Of a stretch of 64,000 bases of DNA, positions 52,485-61,153 are shown one piece after another. The notes beneath the pieces are model-generated. The model saw only the letters and a program-made list of their open reading frames with translations, was not told the DNA's origin and made no database searches. The position numbers and the translations under genes are program-made. The first letter of the stretch is position 1. Each line of letters begins with the position of its first letter. Source of the DNA: Ruegeria sp. ANG-S4 (lineage in GTDB: Bacteria; Pseudomonadota; Alphaproteobacteria; Rhodobacterales; Rhodobacteraceae); NCBI RefSeq assembly GCF_000814005.1, contig NZ_JWLK01000005.1, positions 186,001 to 250,000 on the forward strand, in the 5' to 3' direction.

Positions 52485-53459
52485 TCAGTTCGCCCCAGTG
52501 TAGACGCGTGACCAGTCGTTCGCCATATCAACAATGACCCATCCCATGTCAGGGCCCTTGTCCAACCCGTCGACAAGCTTTCCAATCGGGCTTTCGCGGT
52601 CATAGGCCCATTCGCGTTCGGCGTCCGTATGGTGAACAAGGATCCCAAGACGCGGCCCGTCGCCTGTGGTTGTCCATTGCATCATTGCAAAGTCGCCATC
52701 CGAGTTTCCGCCAGCCAGAATTGGGCGGCGCCCGATGGTGCGTTCGATGTTTATGGGTTTGCCTTCCTTGTCGTCGATAAAGGCAATACCCGGCGCCTTG
52801 GAGATGACCGGTGTTGCGCCATCCGTGTCAAATGTCGTTTCGCCGTACGTGCCCAGAACTTGTTCCGGCGGGATACCATAGGCTTCTTCCGCGAAAACCC
52901 GCATAAAATGCAGACCGCCGCCCGAGACTATGTAGGTTTTGAACCCCTCGTCGCGCAAATAGCGCAGCAGCTCGACCATTGGCTGGTATGTCATCTGATC
53001 ATAGGGCAGGCCGGTATCTGCGTGTCGGGCACTGTCCAGCCAGTTGGCAACATCAAGCTGGAAGTCTTCGACGCTCATGCCCGAATGTGACGCGTTCACG
53101 ACTTCGATCAGCGCATCATGACCACCCTGCAACACCGTCGCCAAATCGCCTTTCGCCGCCGCCTCCAATGTCGGGCTGCTGAGGATCGAGGGATCATCGG
53201 CGGCCATTTCTGCAAGCCGATCCATCGCGAAGATGAACTGGAAATAGACAGGCTGCTCTGCCCAGAGGGTGCCATCGTTGTCAAACACAGCGATCCGTTC
53301 TGCCGGCGTCACGTAATCCGTGCCTTCCGGGTCGGTCACGGCGGTCACGAAGTCGATGATCTGTGACTTTGTTTCCGTGCTGTTCCAACTTGGCAACGGG
53401 TCGGCGTGGGTTGTGAATGCGGCACAGGACAAGAACGCGGTTAGAAAAAACTGTCGCAT
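52485..53459 (-). CDS. Secreted HAD-superfamily phosphatase-like protein
   Basis: 324 residues with a Sec signal peptide (MRQFFLTAFLSCAAFTTHAD). HAD motif I is AVFDNDGTLWAEQP with nucleophile Asp60 and acid/base Asp62; motif II is in KTYIVSGGGLHFMR; motif IV in ILAGGNSDGDFAMMQW. The length and residues around motif I place it with periplasmic HAD acid phosphatases of the phosphoserine-phosphatase type. It follows the arylsulfatase gene, with a terminator between them, so the two are probably expressed separately or by read-through. Confidence 0.85.
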   Translation of the reverse strand: MRQFFLTAFLSCAAFTTHADPLPSWNSTETKSQIIDFVTAVTDPEGTDYVTPAERIAVFDNDGTLWAEQPVYFQFIFAMDRLAEMAADDPSILSSPTLEAAAKGDLATVLQGGHDALIEVVNASHSGMSVEDFQLDVANWLDSARHADTGLPYDQMTYQPMVELLRYLRDEGFKTYIVSGGGLHFMRVFAEEAYGIPPEQVLGTYGETTFDTDGATPVISKAPGIAFIDDKEGKPINIERTIGRRPILAGGNSDGDFAMMQWTTTGDGPRLGILVHHTDAEREWAYDRESPIGKLVDGLDKGPDMGWVIVDMANDWSRVYTGAN

Positions 53460-53481
53460 GAAATTCTCATTCGTTTCTCAG

Positions 53482-53514
53482 ATGAAAAGGGCCGCCACGT
53501 CTGCGGCGGCCCTT
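53482..53514 (-). terminator. Rho-independent-like terminator of the arylsulfatase gene
   Basis: On the minus strand AAGGGCCGCC / GGCGGCCCTT forms a perfect 10-bp stem with an 8-nt loop, continuing into TTTTCATC. It lies 20 bp after the arylsulfatase stop codon. Confidence 0.65.
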
Positions 53515-53533
53515 GGGATTTGATGCGTTCGTT

Positions 53534-55144
53534 TTAGTTGTTTGTCGGCGTGGTCAACTTCTCCATCACCTGATCCAGGTTAAAGCTTGCCGCTTTCTGG
53601 CGCGGCGGGAATTCCTGGAACGTGGACAGGAAGTTGCCGACGTATTGCTGTGCCGGGACCAGGAAGTACGCGCGATCCAGCAGCCAGTCGTAGTAGGTGT
53701 TGGACGTGCGGTATGCCCGCTCATAGGGATCGCGACGCAGGTTGACGATCAACGGAATGCGCAGCTCGGTCCAAGGCTCGATCCACGCGCGCAGGGTTGC
53801 CCAGGCTTTCTGCTCGAGGAAGATCAGCTTCCAGTCGTCGTAGCGCAGCGCCGTCAGGTCGCCGTCATCCGAGAAATAGAAGATCTCGGCGCGCGGGCTT
53901 TCGGTGGTTTCACCTGTCAGCAGGGGCAGGATGTTGTAGCCATCCAGATGCACCTTGTAGTCGCGGCCCATACCGGACGAGCTATAACCGGCTTTCAGCT
54001 TTTCCTTAATGTCGGGATCGCCGGCAACCGCAAGATAGGTCGGCAGCCAGTCCATGTGGTGGACGATCTCGTTCGTGACCGAGCCTGCCTCGATCTGACC
54101 GGGCCAGCGGACCATCGACGGCACACGCCATCCACCTTCCCAATTGGTGTTCTTTTCGCCCCAGAACGGCGTCGCCGCGGCATCGGGCCATGTATTCATG
54201 TGCGGACCGTTGTCAGTCGAGTAGTGCACGATGGTGTTGTCCGCGATGCCAAGCTCATCCAGCAGGTCCAGCAATTGTCCGACATGCATGTCATGTTCGA
54301 TCATGCCTGCCGTGTATTCGTCGGCAACGCCTCCGACAATCTCATTCGCCTGCGCGCGCATCTCGTCCTTGACGTGTGTCCGGAAGTGCATGCGCGTGCC
54401 ATTCCACCAGACATAGAAGGGCTGACCCTGCTCATGTGCACGCTGGATGAAATCGATCGCCGCGGCGACAGTTTCGTCATCCACCGTTTCCATACGCTTG
54501 CGCGTCAGCGGCCCGGTGTCTTCAATCGTGCCATCCGCTTTGGACTTGATTACGCCACGCGGGCCATAGGCCTCGCGGAAGGTGCGCCCATCGGCGAGAA
54601 CCATGTCGCCGGGATAGTCTTCATTTTCCGGTTCTTCTTCGGCGTTCAGGTGGTAGAGGTTCCCGAAAAACTCGTCAAATCCGTGGTTTGTGGGAAGATG
54701 TTCATCCTTGTCGCCAAGGTGGTTTTTACCGAATTGACCGGTGACATACCCGTGGTCCTTCAGCAAACCGGCGATGGTCGGGTCTTCGACCTGCATGCCA
54801 AGATCGGCACCAGGCAAACCAACTTTGGAAAGGCCGGTACGGAACACTGATTGGCCCATGATGTACGAGGACCGACCAGCGGTACATGACTGCTCGCCGT
54901 AATAGTCGGTGAATATCATTCCCTCTTTCGCAACACGGTCGATATTTGGCGTCTGATACCCCATCAGGCCCATCGTATAGGCCGAGATGTTGGATTGACC
55001 GATGTCATCCCCCCAGATCACCAGAATATTGGGCTTTTGATCCTGTGCCCAAGCGGGCACTGCCAGCGCAACAGCGACAGACGCCACAGCAAAACGACGC
55101 AAGCTGCTGCGCCATGTGTCTAAGATAGAACGAGGTGGTGACAT
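53534..55144 (-). CDS. Arylsulfatase (formylglycine-dependent type I sulfatase)
   Basis: 536 residues with a signal peptide (hydrophobic core about 18-33, ending AWAQ), so it is likely periplasmic. The metal-binding start NILVIWGDDIGQSN has Asp46 and Asp47, and SCTAGRSSYIMGQ contains the Cys87 to be oxidised to formylglycine in the CxAxR signature, with the catalytic histidine and lysine further on (GKNHLGDKDEHLPTNHG). It hydrolyses sulfate esters, possibly of algal polysaccharides or aromatic sulfates. No formylglycine-generating enzyme or sulfatase-maturase gene lies in this window. CAGGAG precedes the ATG. It is divergent from a Crp/Fnr gene. Confidence 0.92.
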   Translation of the reverse strand: MSPPRSILDTWRSSLRRFAVASVAVALAVPAWAQDQKPNILVIWGDDIGQSNISAYTMGLMGYQTPNIDRVAKEGMIFTDYYGEQSCTAGRSSYIMGQSVFRTGLSKVGLPGADLGMQVEDPTIAGLLKDHGYVTGQFGKNHLGDKDEHLPTNHGFDEFFGNLYHLNAEEEPENEDYPGDMVLADGRTFREAYGPRGVIKSKADGTIEDTGPLTRKRMETVDDETVAAAIDFIQRAHEQGQPFYVWWNGTRMHFRTHVKDEMRAQANEIVGGVADEYTAGMIEHDMHVGQLLDLLDELGIADNTIVHYSTDNGPHMNTWPDAAATPFWGEKNTNWEGGWRVPSMVRWPGQIEAGSVTNEIVHHMDWLPTYLAVAGDPDIKEKLKAGYSSSGMGRDYKVHLDGYNILPLLTGETTESPRAEIFYFSDDGDLTALRYDDWKLIFLEQKAWATLRAWIEPWTELRIPLIVNLRRDPYERAYRTSNTYYDWLLDRAYFLVPAQQYVGNFLSTFQEFPPRQKAASFNLDQVMEKLTTPTNN

Positions 55145-55295
55145 TGTGTGCTCCTGAACTGACCGGGTCTTAATGACCCCTTGATTGAAAACTCATTGAA
55201 GGCGACCCAGATAGCGGAACGAGCTGCCGTCAAGTTGCTGATTCTCGGCAGGAAAAATTTGGACTAGACCGGGAATCGAACGCATTTATCTTAGG

Positions 55296-55327
55296 ATATG
55301 ATAATGACCGGAAACCTATCATATGAT
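55296..55327. promoter_or_regulatory. Dyad upstream of the Crp/Fnr-family gene
   Basis: ATATGATA (55296-55303) and TATCATAT (55317-55324) are perfect 8-bp inverted arms with a 13-nt spacer, and ATCATATGAT (55318-55327) is itself a perfect 10-bp palindrome. The site ends 17 bp before the Crp/Fnr start codon and is in the shared upstream region of the arylsulfatase. Position suggests repression of the regulator; binding protein unknown. Confidence 0.45.
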
Positions 55328-55344
55328 GAGATTGAAGAATACTA

Positions 55345-56025
55345 ATGTTTGATAATCCGGGTGATAAACAACTGCTTCTTGGCTCTGCCTGGTTGTCGGC
55401 GCGGGATGCACGATTTCAGGAAGACCTGCTGGAATGCGGGGTCAAGAAGAACTTCGAAACGGGTGAAGCCCTGTATCATTTCGGTGATCCGGCCAATGGC
55501 GTTTACGGCGTGTTGGACGGCGCGGTTCAGATTACGGCTCCCGCTGATGATGGACAGGAATTCGTTGTCCATCGTCAGGGCGGTGGGTTCTGGATCGGCG
55601 ATCTGGCGCTGTTTGCGGGTGCGTTGCGCCTTGTCAGCGTCGTCGCGACACAGGATACACGCACTTTGTTTCTGTCCAGCGCGCGCGTGGACCGGTTGAT
55701 CCGGGACAACCCGGAATATGTTCGCGATTTCTATGCCTTGTCGCATGAGAACATGCAAACCGCGCTGCGGATCATGGCCAATCTGGCGGTGACGGGAACC
55801 GAGAAACGGCTTGTGCTGCGACTGCTGCATCTGGACGAGGGTTCATCGAAATCCGACGGGTGGATAATCGTGTCGCAGGATGAGCTTGCGGAAATGGTCG
55901 CCGTTTCGCCGCCGACATTGCACAGAACGCTGCATCGTTTGGTTGATATGGACCTGATCGAGCTTGGCTATGGGCGGGTCCGCTTGAAAGACCGCAGAAA
56001 ACTCATTGCAAGCTGTCAGAGCTGA
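55345..56025 (+). CDS. Crp/Fnr-family transcriptional regulator
   Basis: 226 residues: an N-terminal cyclic-nucleotide-binding-like beta-roll (about 20-120, with ALYHFGDPANGVYGVLDGAV), a long dimerisation helix and a C-terminal winged HTH (about 165-215, SQDELAEMVAVSPPTLHRTLHRL). There is no FNR-type N-terminal cysteine cluster (only one Cys, LLECGV), so it is not an oxygen-sensing FNR. It is divergent from the arylsulfatase gene across 200 bp and may control it. The HTH sequence differs from the FNR recognition helix, so it is not expected to bind the TTGAT box at hemA. Confidence 0.88.
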   Translation: MFDNPGDKQLLLGSAWLSARDARFQEDLLECGVKKNFETGEALYHFGDPANGVYGVLDGAVQITAPADDGQEFVVHRQGGGFWIGDLALFAGALRLVSVVATQDTRTLFLSSARVDRLIRDNPEYVRDFYALSHENMQTALRIMANLAVTGTEKRLVLRLLHLDEGSSKSDGWIIVSQDELAEMVAVSPPTLHRTLHRLVDMDLIELGYGRVRLKDRRKLIASCQS

Positions 56026-56027
56026 CC

Positions 56028-57251
56028 TCAGGGGTTGAGCGGAGGCAGTTGTTCGGTTTTGGGCCGATGGGATTGCCCGAGAAGGCCCAAGGCAGACTTT
56101 GCGGCTTGCCAGTGTTCAACTGTGTTCAACGCATGCACGCCGTAACGTGCCGCCCCGATCTGCGTCAGTTCCCGTTCAAGATCCGCAGCGGTCGCAGGTG
56201 ACGCTGCACGCGCTTTCCAAAGGTCCAGCGCCGCATAGGTGGCGGACAAGTTCCTCTGCTGAATGGCTTCTTTCAACCGTTTCAAAGCGAACTCCGGTGA
56301 AGACAGGTATTTTTCGCGGCGCGCATGGTGCCAGGCAACGACCCTTGGGCGAGACCAACGCACGAATGCCCAAGCGCCCAACGCGGCAACCGCGGCCCAG
56401 ATTGCAATCGTCGCAAGGGTCCTGGCATCCGGCGGTGTCCACTTGGGAGGTGCAAGCGTCAGATCAATGGCGTCTATCTCGATTGTCTCGACCTGATTGG
56501 TGCCGAGATTGTACCACTGAACGGATATAGCAGGCAGTTGTGTTTCGCCGCCGTCCTGCGCAAGGTAAACGACCTCATCCTCGCGCTGACCCGAAAGGAT
56601 GCCCCTGTCTTCGCTCTCGGTAAAGCGCGGTTCCTTTGGATAAGCCTTCAGCAACGGGTCCTGAATTACCGGAATCAGATCGGGGACCAGCATGGGCGTG
56701 GTTCCAGTTATCTCTGCGGTCAGTCGGCGCGTTATGGCCCCGCCGAATTCCATGTCGGTTCCCCCTTCGATCTGCTGGTCCAGACCAAACCCGGTCGCGA
56801 TTATCAGCGGGTTCAGATTGCGGGCGGCGTCGGGGACATCCGCCGTCAGCCTGATATTCGGCAGTTCGACGCTGACTTTGACCGGTGCGTTGGTGTCCGG
56901 ATCGGCGAAGGTGACGCCAATGGATTGTGGTCCCAGATCGACCTGTCCGGCGTTCAACGGATACAACCGATAACTGCGCTGAACGCCCGACCATGTTTCG
57001 CCTTCTACAGTTTCGCTGATTGGGCCCGTTGCCCGTTCCGGCAGGCGGACCAACAGGTTCTCTTGCTCCATCGATGGAAAGACCGGCGGTTCGGGCATGA
57101 AAGTCGGGACCAACACCTTGATCCTGACCAAGGCCGGTTGTCCGACCGTCACGGCCTCGGTGGGCGTCTCTACGGTGATTTTCGGCTGAACGTCAGTCTG
57201 CGCCAGCAGTCCAGAAGGTAAGAGCATCATGAGGAACAGAATGTATCTCAT
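56028..57251 (-). CDS. batD: BatD-family (oxygen tolerance) membrane protein
   Basis: 407 residues with a signal peptide (MRYILFLMMLLPSGLLAQ). The periplasmic part is beta-rich, with the BatD pattern EAVTVGQPALVRIKVLVPT and ENLLVRLPERATGP, followed by a transmembrane helix (about 275-297, TIAIWAAVAALGAWAFV) and a cytoplasmic helical tail. It is the last gene of the moxR-bat cluster, coupled to batB by a 4-bp overlap. The Bat system is tied to aerotolerance and envelope stress in Bacteroides and Leptospira, but its molecular job is unsettled. It ends 2 bp from the convergent Crp/Fnr gene. Confidence 0.85.
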   Translation of the reverse strand: MRYILFLMMLLPSGLLAQTDVQPKITVETPTEAVTVGQPALVRIKVLVPTFMPEPPVFPSMEQENLLVRLPERATGPISETVEGETWSGVQRSYRLYPLNAGQVDLGPQSIGVTFADPDTNAPVKVSVELPNIRLTADVPDAARNLNPLIIATGFGLDQQIEGGTDMEFGGAITRRLTAEITGTTPMLVPDLIPVIQDPLLKAYPKEPRFTESEDRGILSGQREDEVVYLAQDGGETQLPAISVQWYNLGTNQVETIEIDAIDLTLAPPKWTPPDARTLATIAIWAAVAALGAWAFVRWSRPRVVAWHHARREKYLSSPEFALKRLKEAIQQRNLSATYAALDLWKARAASPATAADLERELTQIGAARYGVHALNTVEHWQAAKSALGLLGQSHRPKTEQLPPLNP

Positions 57252-58753
57252 TGCTGTTGCTCCTGATTTTCCAGCAGAAAGCGATTGCGCAAGAAATCCT
57301 GCATATCCGTGTCAATCGTACTGATCCATTGATCGGCAGACAGGGCTTGGGCACCGTCTGTCGGGGCTTGCACGGTGGTGTCCTCGCCGCGACCGGCCTC
57401 GTTGTCGAAAACCGTATCGTCGGCTCCAATACCAGCCTCTTCGCCCGTGTCGGATTGCTCGCGTGTGGTTTCGACAAAAGCCAGGATTGCGTTTGCAACC
57501 TCCAGATTATGCTGCGCTTCGGGCCAGTCCGGTTGCCGTTCCAACGCGGTCTCGAACGCGGAAATCGCAGGCCGGTATTCGCGGTTGCGGATACGGGCCA
57601 TGCCTTCAGCAAACGCGGCGTCCGGTGTGTCCAGTTCGGCGAAAATCGCCGCGGCCTCGGGGTATTGCCCGGCTTTTAGATGGGCATAGCCCTTGTGGTA
57701 GGGGTCCTTAAACAAATCGGCGGCATCCGCGTATCTTTTCTGGTTCATCGCAATCTGGCCTTGCTGATCCGGCGTCAGAAACCAGTCGCGCCAACCGCCG
57801 GCAAACGCGGGGCCAGAGGGCGGTATCAGGAGCAGCGCCAAAAAGGCCCAGCGTATCACCCAACCTTTCCGGAACCACAACAACGACAAAAGCGCCGCGG
57901 GCCAGGCCAGTATCCAACCGCGATCCTGCCAATCCAACCGGTCGTCGTCATCAAGTGCTGCGGAATAGGCCGAGTGAATAACACGTTGCAGCCGCGCGAT
58001 ATCCCGGTCGTCCTCTGAGAACGGGACGACAGTTGTGTTACCCAAGCCATCCAATTGTGCGACGCGCTCACCATTGGGGCGCATCGTAAGAACGAAAACC
58101 GGAGCGGTTGCCGCCTCGATCCCCGGCACTTGGGACGGGTCGATATCGTCCAGAACGAACAGAATAGCGCCGGGTGTCTCACTATCGCTCAGGATCGTTT
58201 CCGCAACGGACAGTGCATCGCTTGCGGCATCGCCGGGTTTTGGCATCACCGCAGGGGTCAGCCCCTCCAACAACGGACGCAGAATGTTCGCATCTTCTGT
58301 CAAAGGGGCCACGCGGTGCGGCGTGCCAGCATAAGCAATCAGGGCTGTTCGTGCGTCCGCACGGGCGTTTATCAAATCGGTGATCTTGAATTTGGCACGC
58401 TCAAGCCGCGACGGAGGCAGATCAGCCTCCTCCATGCTGTCGGTCACTTTCAAGGCAATGACCAAAGGCGCGGTGTCGGCGACCAGAGGATTTGGCGAGC
58501 GGGACCATGTGGGGCCGGCTGCTGCCAACGCAATCAGGATGGCTGCAATCATTGCGACATCAATCGGATAAATCCGCCGCGTGTCGTCTGCGCCCAGTTG
58601 AAGCGCCTCTGCCAGGTGCGGGGCGATGCCCGATGCCGAATTGGCTTGTTTCGAGGGCTTTGGCCGGATCAGCCACCAAAGCAGACCAATCGGGGCCAAG
58701 AGAAGCAGCCATGCCGCCCGAATGAAGTGAAACTCTGACAAGGCGTCGATCAT
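57248..58753 (-). CDS. BatB-like von Willebrand factor A / TPR fusion protein
   Basis: 501 residues. Two N-terminal transmembrane helices (about 10-30 and 66-80) precede a VWA domain (about 94-280), then helices near 295-330 and a TPR region (about 345-420), with an acidic C-terminal tail. The VWA-TPR arrangement fuses BatB and BatC functions. The MIDAS motif is degenerate: where BatA has Asp101-Ser103-Ser105, this protein has Lys102-Thr104-Ser106 (ALKVTDSM), so classic metal binding is probably lost. It overlaps batA and batD by 4 bp each, and is likely a membrane adaptor in the complex. Confidence 0.82.
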   Translation of the reverse strand: MIDALSEFHFIRAAWLLLLAPIGLLWWLIRPKPSKQANSASGIAPHLAEALQLGADDTRRIYPIDVAMIAAILIALAAAGPTWSRSPNPLVADTAPLVIALKVTDSMEEADLPPSRLERAKFKITDLINARADARTALIAYAGTPHRVAPLTEDANILRPLLEGLTPAVMPKPGDAASDALSVAETILSDSETPGAILFVLDDIDPSQVPGIEAATAPVFVLTMRPNGERVAQLDGLGNTTVVPFSEDDRDIARLQRVIHSAYSAALDDDDRLDWQDRGWILAWPAALLSLLWFRKGWVIRWAFLALLLIPPSGPAFAGGWRDWFLTPDQQGQIAMNQKRYADAADLFKDPYHKGYAHLKAGQYPEAAAIFAELDTPDAAFAEGMARIRNREYRPAISAFETALERQPDWPEAQHNLEVANAILAFVETTREQSDTGEEAGIGADDTVFDNEAGRGEDTTVQAPTDGAQALSADQWISTIDTDMQDFLRNRFLLENQEQQQ

Positions 58754-59733
58754 GCCAAACCTCTGCCCCGGTGTGCGACGTGCAACCCTGTCGCGCCCAC
58801 CAAAAACAGCAACAGCGCCAGGATAAGCGGATAGTGCGCCAGGCTTTCGCGCGGGCGATAGCTCTGTGTTTCGACGATCCGTGGGTTGAGCTGGTCGATG
58901 CGTTGATAGGTCTGCGCCAAAGCGTCTTCATCATCGGCATAGAAATACGCGCCTCCGGTACGATCTGCGATGTCCTGCAAAGCGCCCAGATCAACGCGAT
59001 CCTCGCCCGACGCTTCGGGGTCGCCGACGCCAATCGTGTAGATGACAACGCCCTTGTCGGCTGCAATTGCCGAAGCATTCACAGGAGTCATACGGCTGGA
59101 CGTGTCGGCGCCATCGCTCAGAACAATCATCAGGCGCTGGTCGACTTCGCTGGACTCAAATGTCCGGATACCAAGGCCGATCGCGTCGCCCAAAGCGGTG
59201 TTTGGCCCGGCCATTCCGACCTGAGTTTGATCCAGAAAGCCATTCAAACTGTTCAGATCTTCGGTAAACGGGGCCTGCACAAAAGCCCGTGTACCGAATA
59301 TGATCAGCGCCATGCGATCTCCCTGCCGCTGGGCAATGAAATCGCGCAATACATCCTTGACTGCGGCCAATCTCTGTTTCGGAGTTCCGTCCGTCGACTG
59401 GAAGTCACGCTGATCCATTGATCCCGAGATATCCAGGGCCAATACCACGTCGCGGGCCGATTTCTCGATCACAACCGGTTCGCCCAGCCGTTCCGGTCGG
59501 GCAAGCGCGATCACCAGCAAAACCCAGATAAGGACAACCAAAACCGCAGGGAACCTGGCCCGATTTGGGATGATTGATCCTGCCTGTGGGTCAACACCGG
59601 CAGCTTGCGCAACGTGGCGGAAGAAAGGAATACGAATGGCGCTGCTTTCCTCGCGATGAGGGGGCGCAAGGAAATAGATCAGCAATGGAAGCGGAAGCAA
59701 AAGGAAAGCCCACAAAGCAGCGAATGTGATCAT
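58750..59733 (-). CDS. batA: BatA-like von Willebrand factor A membrane protein
   Basis: 327 residues. Helices at about 5-24, 62-78 and 305-322 flank a VWA domain (about 93-290) with an intact DxSxS MIDAS (Asp101, Ser103, Ser105 in LALDISGSMDQRDF) and the later metal-binding TVLS-type loop near LMIVLSDGADTSSR. It pairs with the degenerate BatB and acts with the MoxR ATPase, a recurring MoxR-VWA chaperone arrangement. The gene overlaps the DUF4381 gene by 4 bp (ATGA) and batB by 4 bp. Confidence 0.9.
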   Translation of the reverse strand: MITFAALWAFLLLPLPLLIYFLAPPHREESSAIRIPFFRHVAQAAGVDPQAGSIIPNRARFPAVLVVLIWVLLVIALARPERLGEPVVIEKSARDVVLALDISGSMDQRDFQSTDGTPKQRLAAVKDVLRDFIAQRQGDRMALIIFGTRAFVQAPFTEDLNSLNGFLDQTQVGMAGPNTALGDAIGLGIRTFESSEVDQRLMIVLSDGADTSSRMTPVNASAIAADKGVVIYTIGVGDPEASGEDRVDLGALQDIADRTGGAYFYADDEDALAQTYQRIDQLNPRIVETQSYRPRESLAHYPLILALLLFLVGATGLHVAHRGRGLA

Positions 59734-60206
59734 CGCGCGTGCCTTTCCCGTTTGTGGGTTTTGACCCAGTGCTTTGCAAGTGCGGTCACTTCCGGGTCCG
59801 GCGCGGTTGGCTTGTAGGGCGCTTCGGTCAGGCGTTGATACGTGCTTGCAGGAAATCTATTTTTTTCAGAGGTTTGTCTGAGAAATTTCAACCAATCGTC
59901 GCCGTACAGCCCAGCAATTTTTCGACGCGGGTAGGCAACCAATGCAGCACGGCGCAGAACCTCTGCGGATTTTGTCGCGCTGATGCCAGGGGCTGCAAGT
60001 TCGGTCAGCGCTGCGCGTCGGTACGCGTTAGACCGGCGATGCCTCAGGACCGTGAGAAGGCCCGCGACGATGCAGATTGCCAATAGAACGGCCAGTACGG
60101 CCCAGCCCAACGTTTGCGGCGTCATGGACACCGGGGCGGGCACCGGTGCCGGTTCCAGCATTGCCAGCAGTTCGACAAGGGATTTGCCTTCGACATCCAC
60201 GCTCAT
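59730..60206 (-). CDS. DUF4381 membrane protein of the bat operon
   Basis: 158 residues. A short N-terminal segment rich in proline (APVPAPVSMTPQTLG) leads into one transmembrane helix (about 33-55, WAVLAVLLAICIVAGLL) and a cytoplasmic helical domain with RRAALVAYPRRKIAGLYGDDWLKFL, the typical DUF4381 pattern. The family occurs almost only between DUF58 and VWA genes in this type of cluster, so it is presumed part of the Bat complex. It shares one base with the DUF58 stop codon (TGATG) and overlaps batA by 4 bp. Confidence 0.85.
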   Translation of the reverse strand: MSVDVEGKSLVELLAMLEPAPVPAPVSMTPQTLGWAVLAVLLAICIVAGLLTVLRHRRSNAYRRAALTELAAPGISATKSAEVLRRAALVAYPRRKIAGLYGDDWLKFLRQTSEKNRFPASTYQRLTEAPYKPTAPDPEVTALAKHWVKTHKRERHAR

Positions 60207-61150
60207 CAGCGCCCTCCACGGTGGCCGAACAGCCGCAGCATCTGATCCAGCGTGGGTTCAGCCGTCGTCAGCGGAACAATCGGGAACCCATAGCGGCGCG
60301 ACCAATCCTTCAGCCGCGCGAGGCGATCATCGAGCGTATTACGGATGCGCTGCGACAGGCCGGGGTCGGTGCTGTCCAGTTCGATCTGCTCGTTCCCGTC
60401 GGACACTGTCAGCTTCAAGCCGGGGGCCAGTTGTTGCGCGCTGGGGTCCGAAACCTGGAACAGGATCAGGTCATTTGCGCGGGCCAAACGGCGAAGCCGG
60501 GTTTCAGACGCGTCATCAATGCCGTCAAAGTCCGAAAACACGCAGACAAGCGCGTTGGTGTGCACAATACGCGCGGCTTGGTTCAAAACGTCGTTCAGAA
60601 ACACGGTAGGCTCGCGCCGCATGTCCGCCCTCAGGCTTACGTTCAATGCGCCCACGGACGATAGAAACTGGCTCAGCGCTGCGGCGCGGCGTTGGGGGCG
60701 GTGTTCCGCCAGATCGGTGTCACCAAACACAACCCCGCCGACCCGGTCACCCTGTCGCAATATGCAGTGGGCGGCGATCGCAGCCGCTTCGGCCGCAATC
60801 ACTGATTTCATATAGACCTGCGTTCCGAAAAACATTGAGACACGCTGATCCACCAGCAAAAGAGCCGGACGGTCGCGCTCCTCCGTGTAGATCCTTACAT
60901 GCGGCTCGCCTGTCCGTGCGGTGACCTTCCAGTCGATTGTGCGAATGTCGTCGCCGGGCATGTAATTGCGGAGTTCCTCAAAGTTCAGCCCTCGACCGCG
61001 CAAGCGAGATGCGTGGCGACCGTTCAGAATCGAGCGCGCCGGTTGCCGCGGCAGAAGGCTCAGCGCTCGCGACCGGGCACCAAGGCGCAATAGATGGTCC
61101 GCGTCGGCGTGGATGCGAGGATCACTGCGATATGTGACGCTCTGGGCCAC
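60206..61150 (-). CDS. DUF58 domain protein of the bat operon
   Basis: 314 residues, no membrane helix. The DUF58 signature RLRGRGLNFEELRNYMPGDDIRTIDWKVTART is complete (about 45-80), followed by a VWA-like C-terminal part (ERDRPALLLVDQRVSMFFG) in which the metal motif is not intact. DUF58 proteins are regularly encoded next to MoxR ATPases and are thought to be their adaptors or substrates. It starts 3 bp after the moxR stop. Confidence 0.9.
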   Translation of the reverse strand: MAQSVTYRSDPRIHADADHLLRLGARSRALSLLPRQPARSILNGRHASRLRGRGLNFEELRNYMPGDDIRTIDWKVTARTGEPHVRIYTEERDRPALLLVDQRVSMFFGTQVYMKSVIAAEAAAIAAHCILRQGDRVGGVVFGDTDLAEHRPQRRAAALSQFLSSVGALNVSLRADMRREPTVFLNDVLNQAARIVHTNALVCVFSDFDGIDDASETRLRRLARANDLILFQVSDPSAQQLAPGLKLTVSDGNEQIELDSTDPGLSQRIRNTLDDRLARLKDWSRRYGFPIVPLTTAEPTLDQMLRLFGHRGGR

Positions 61151-61153
61151 GCG

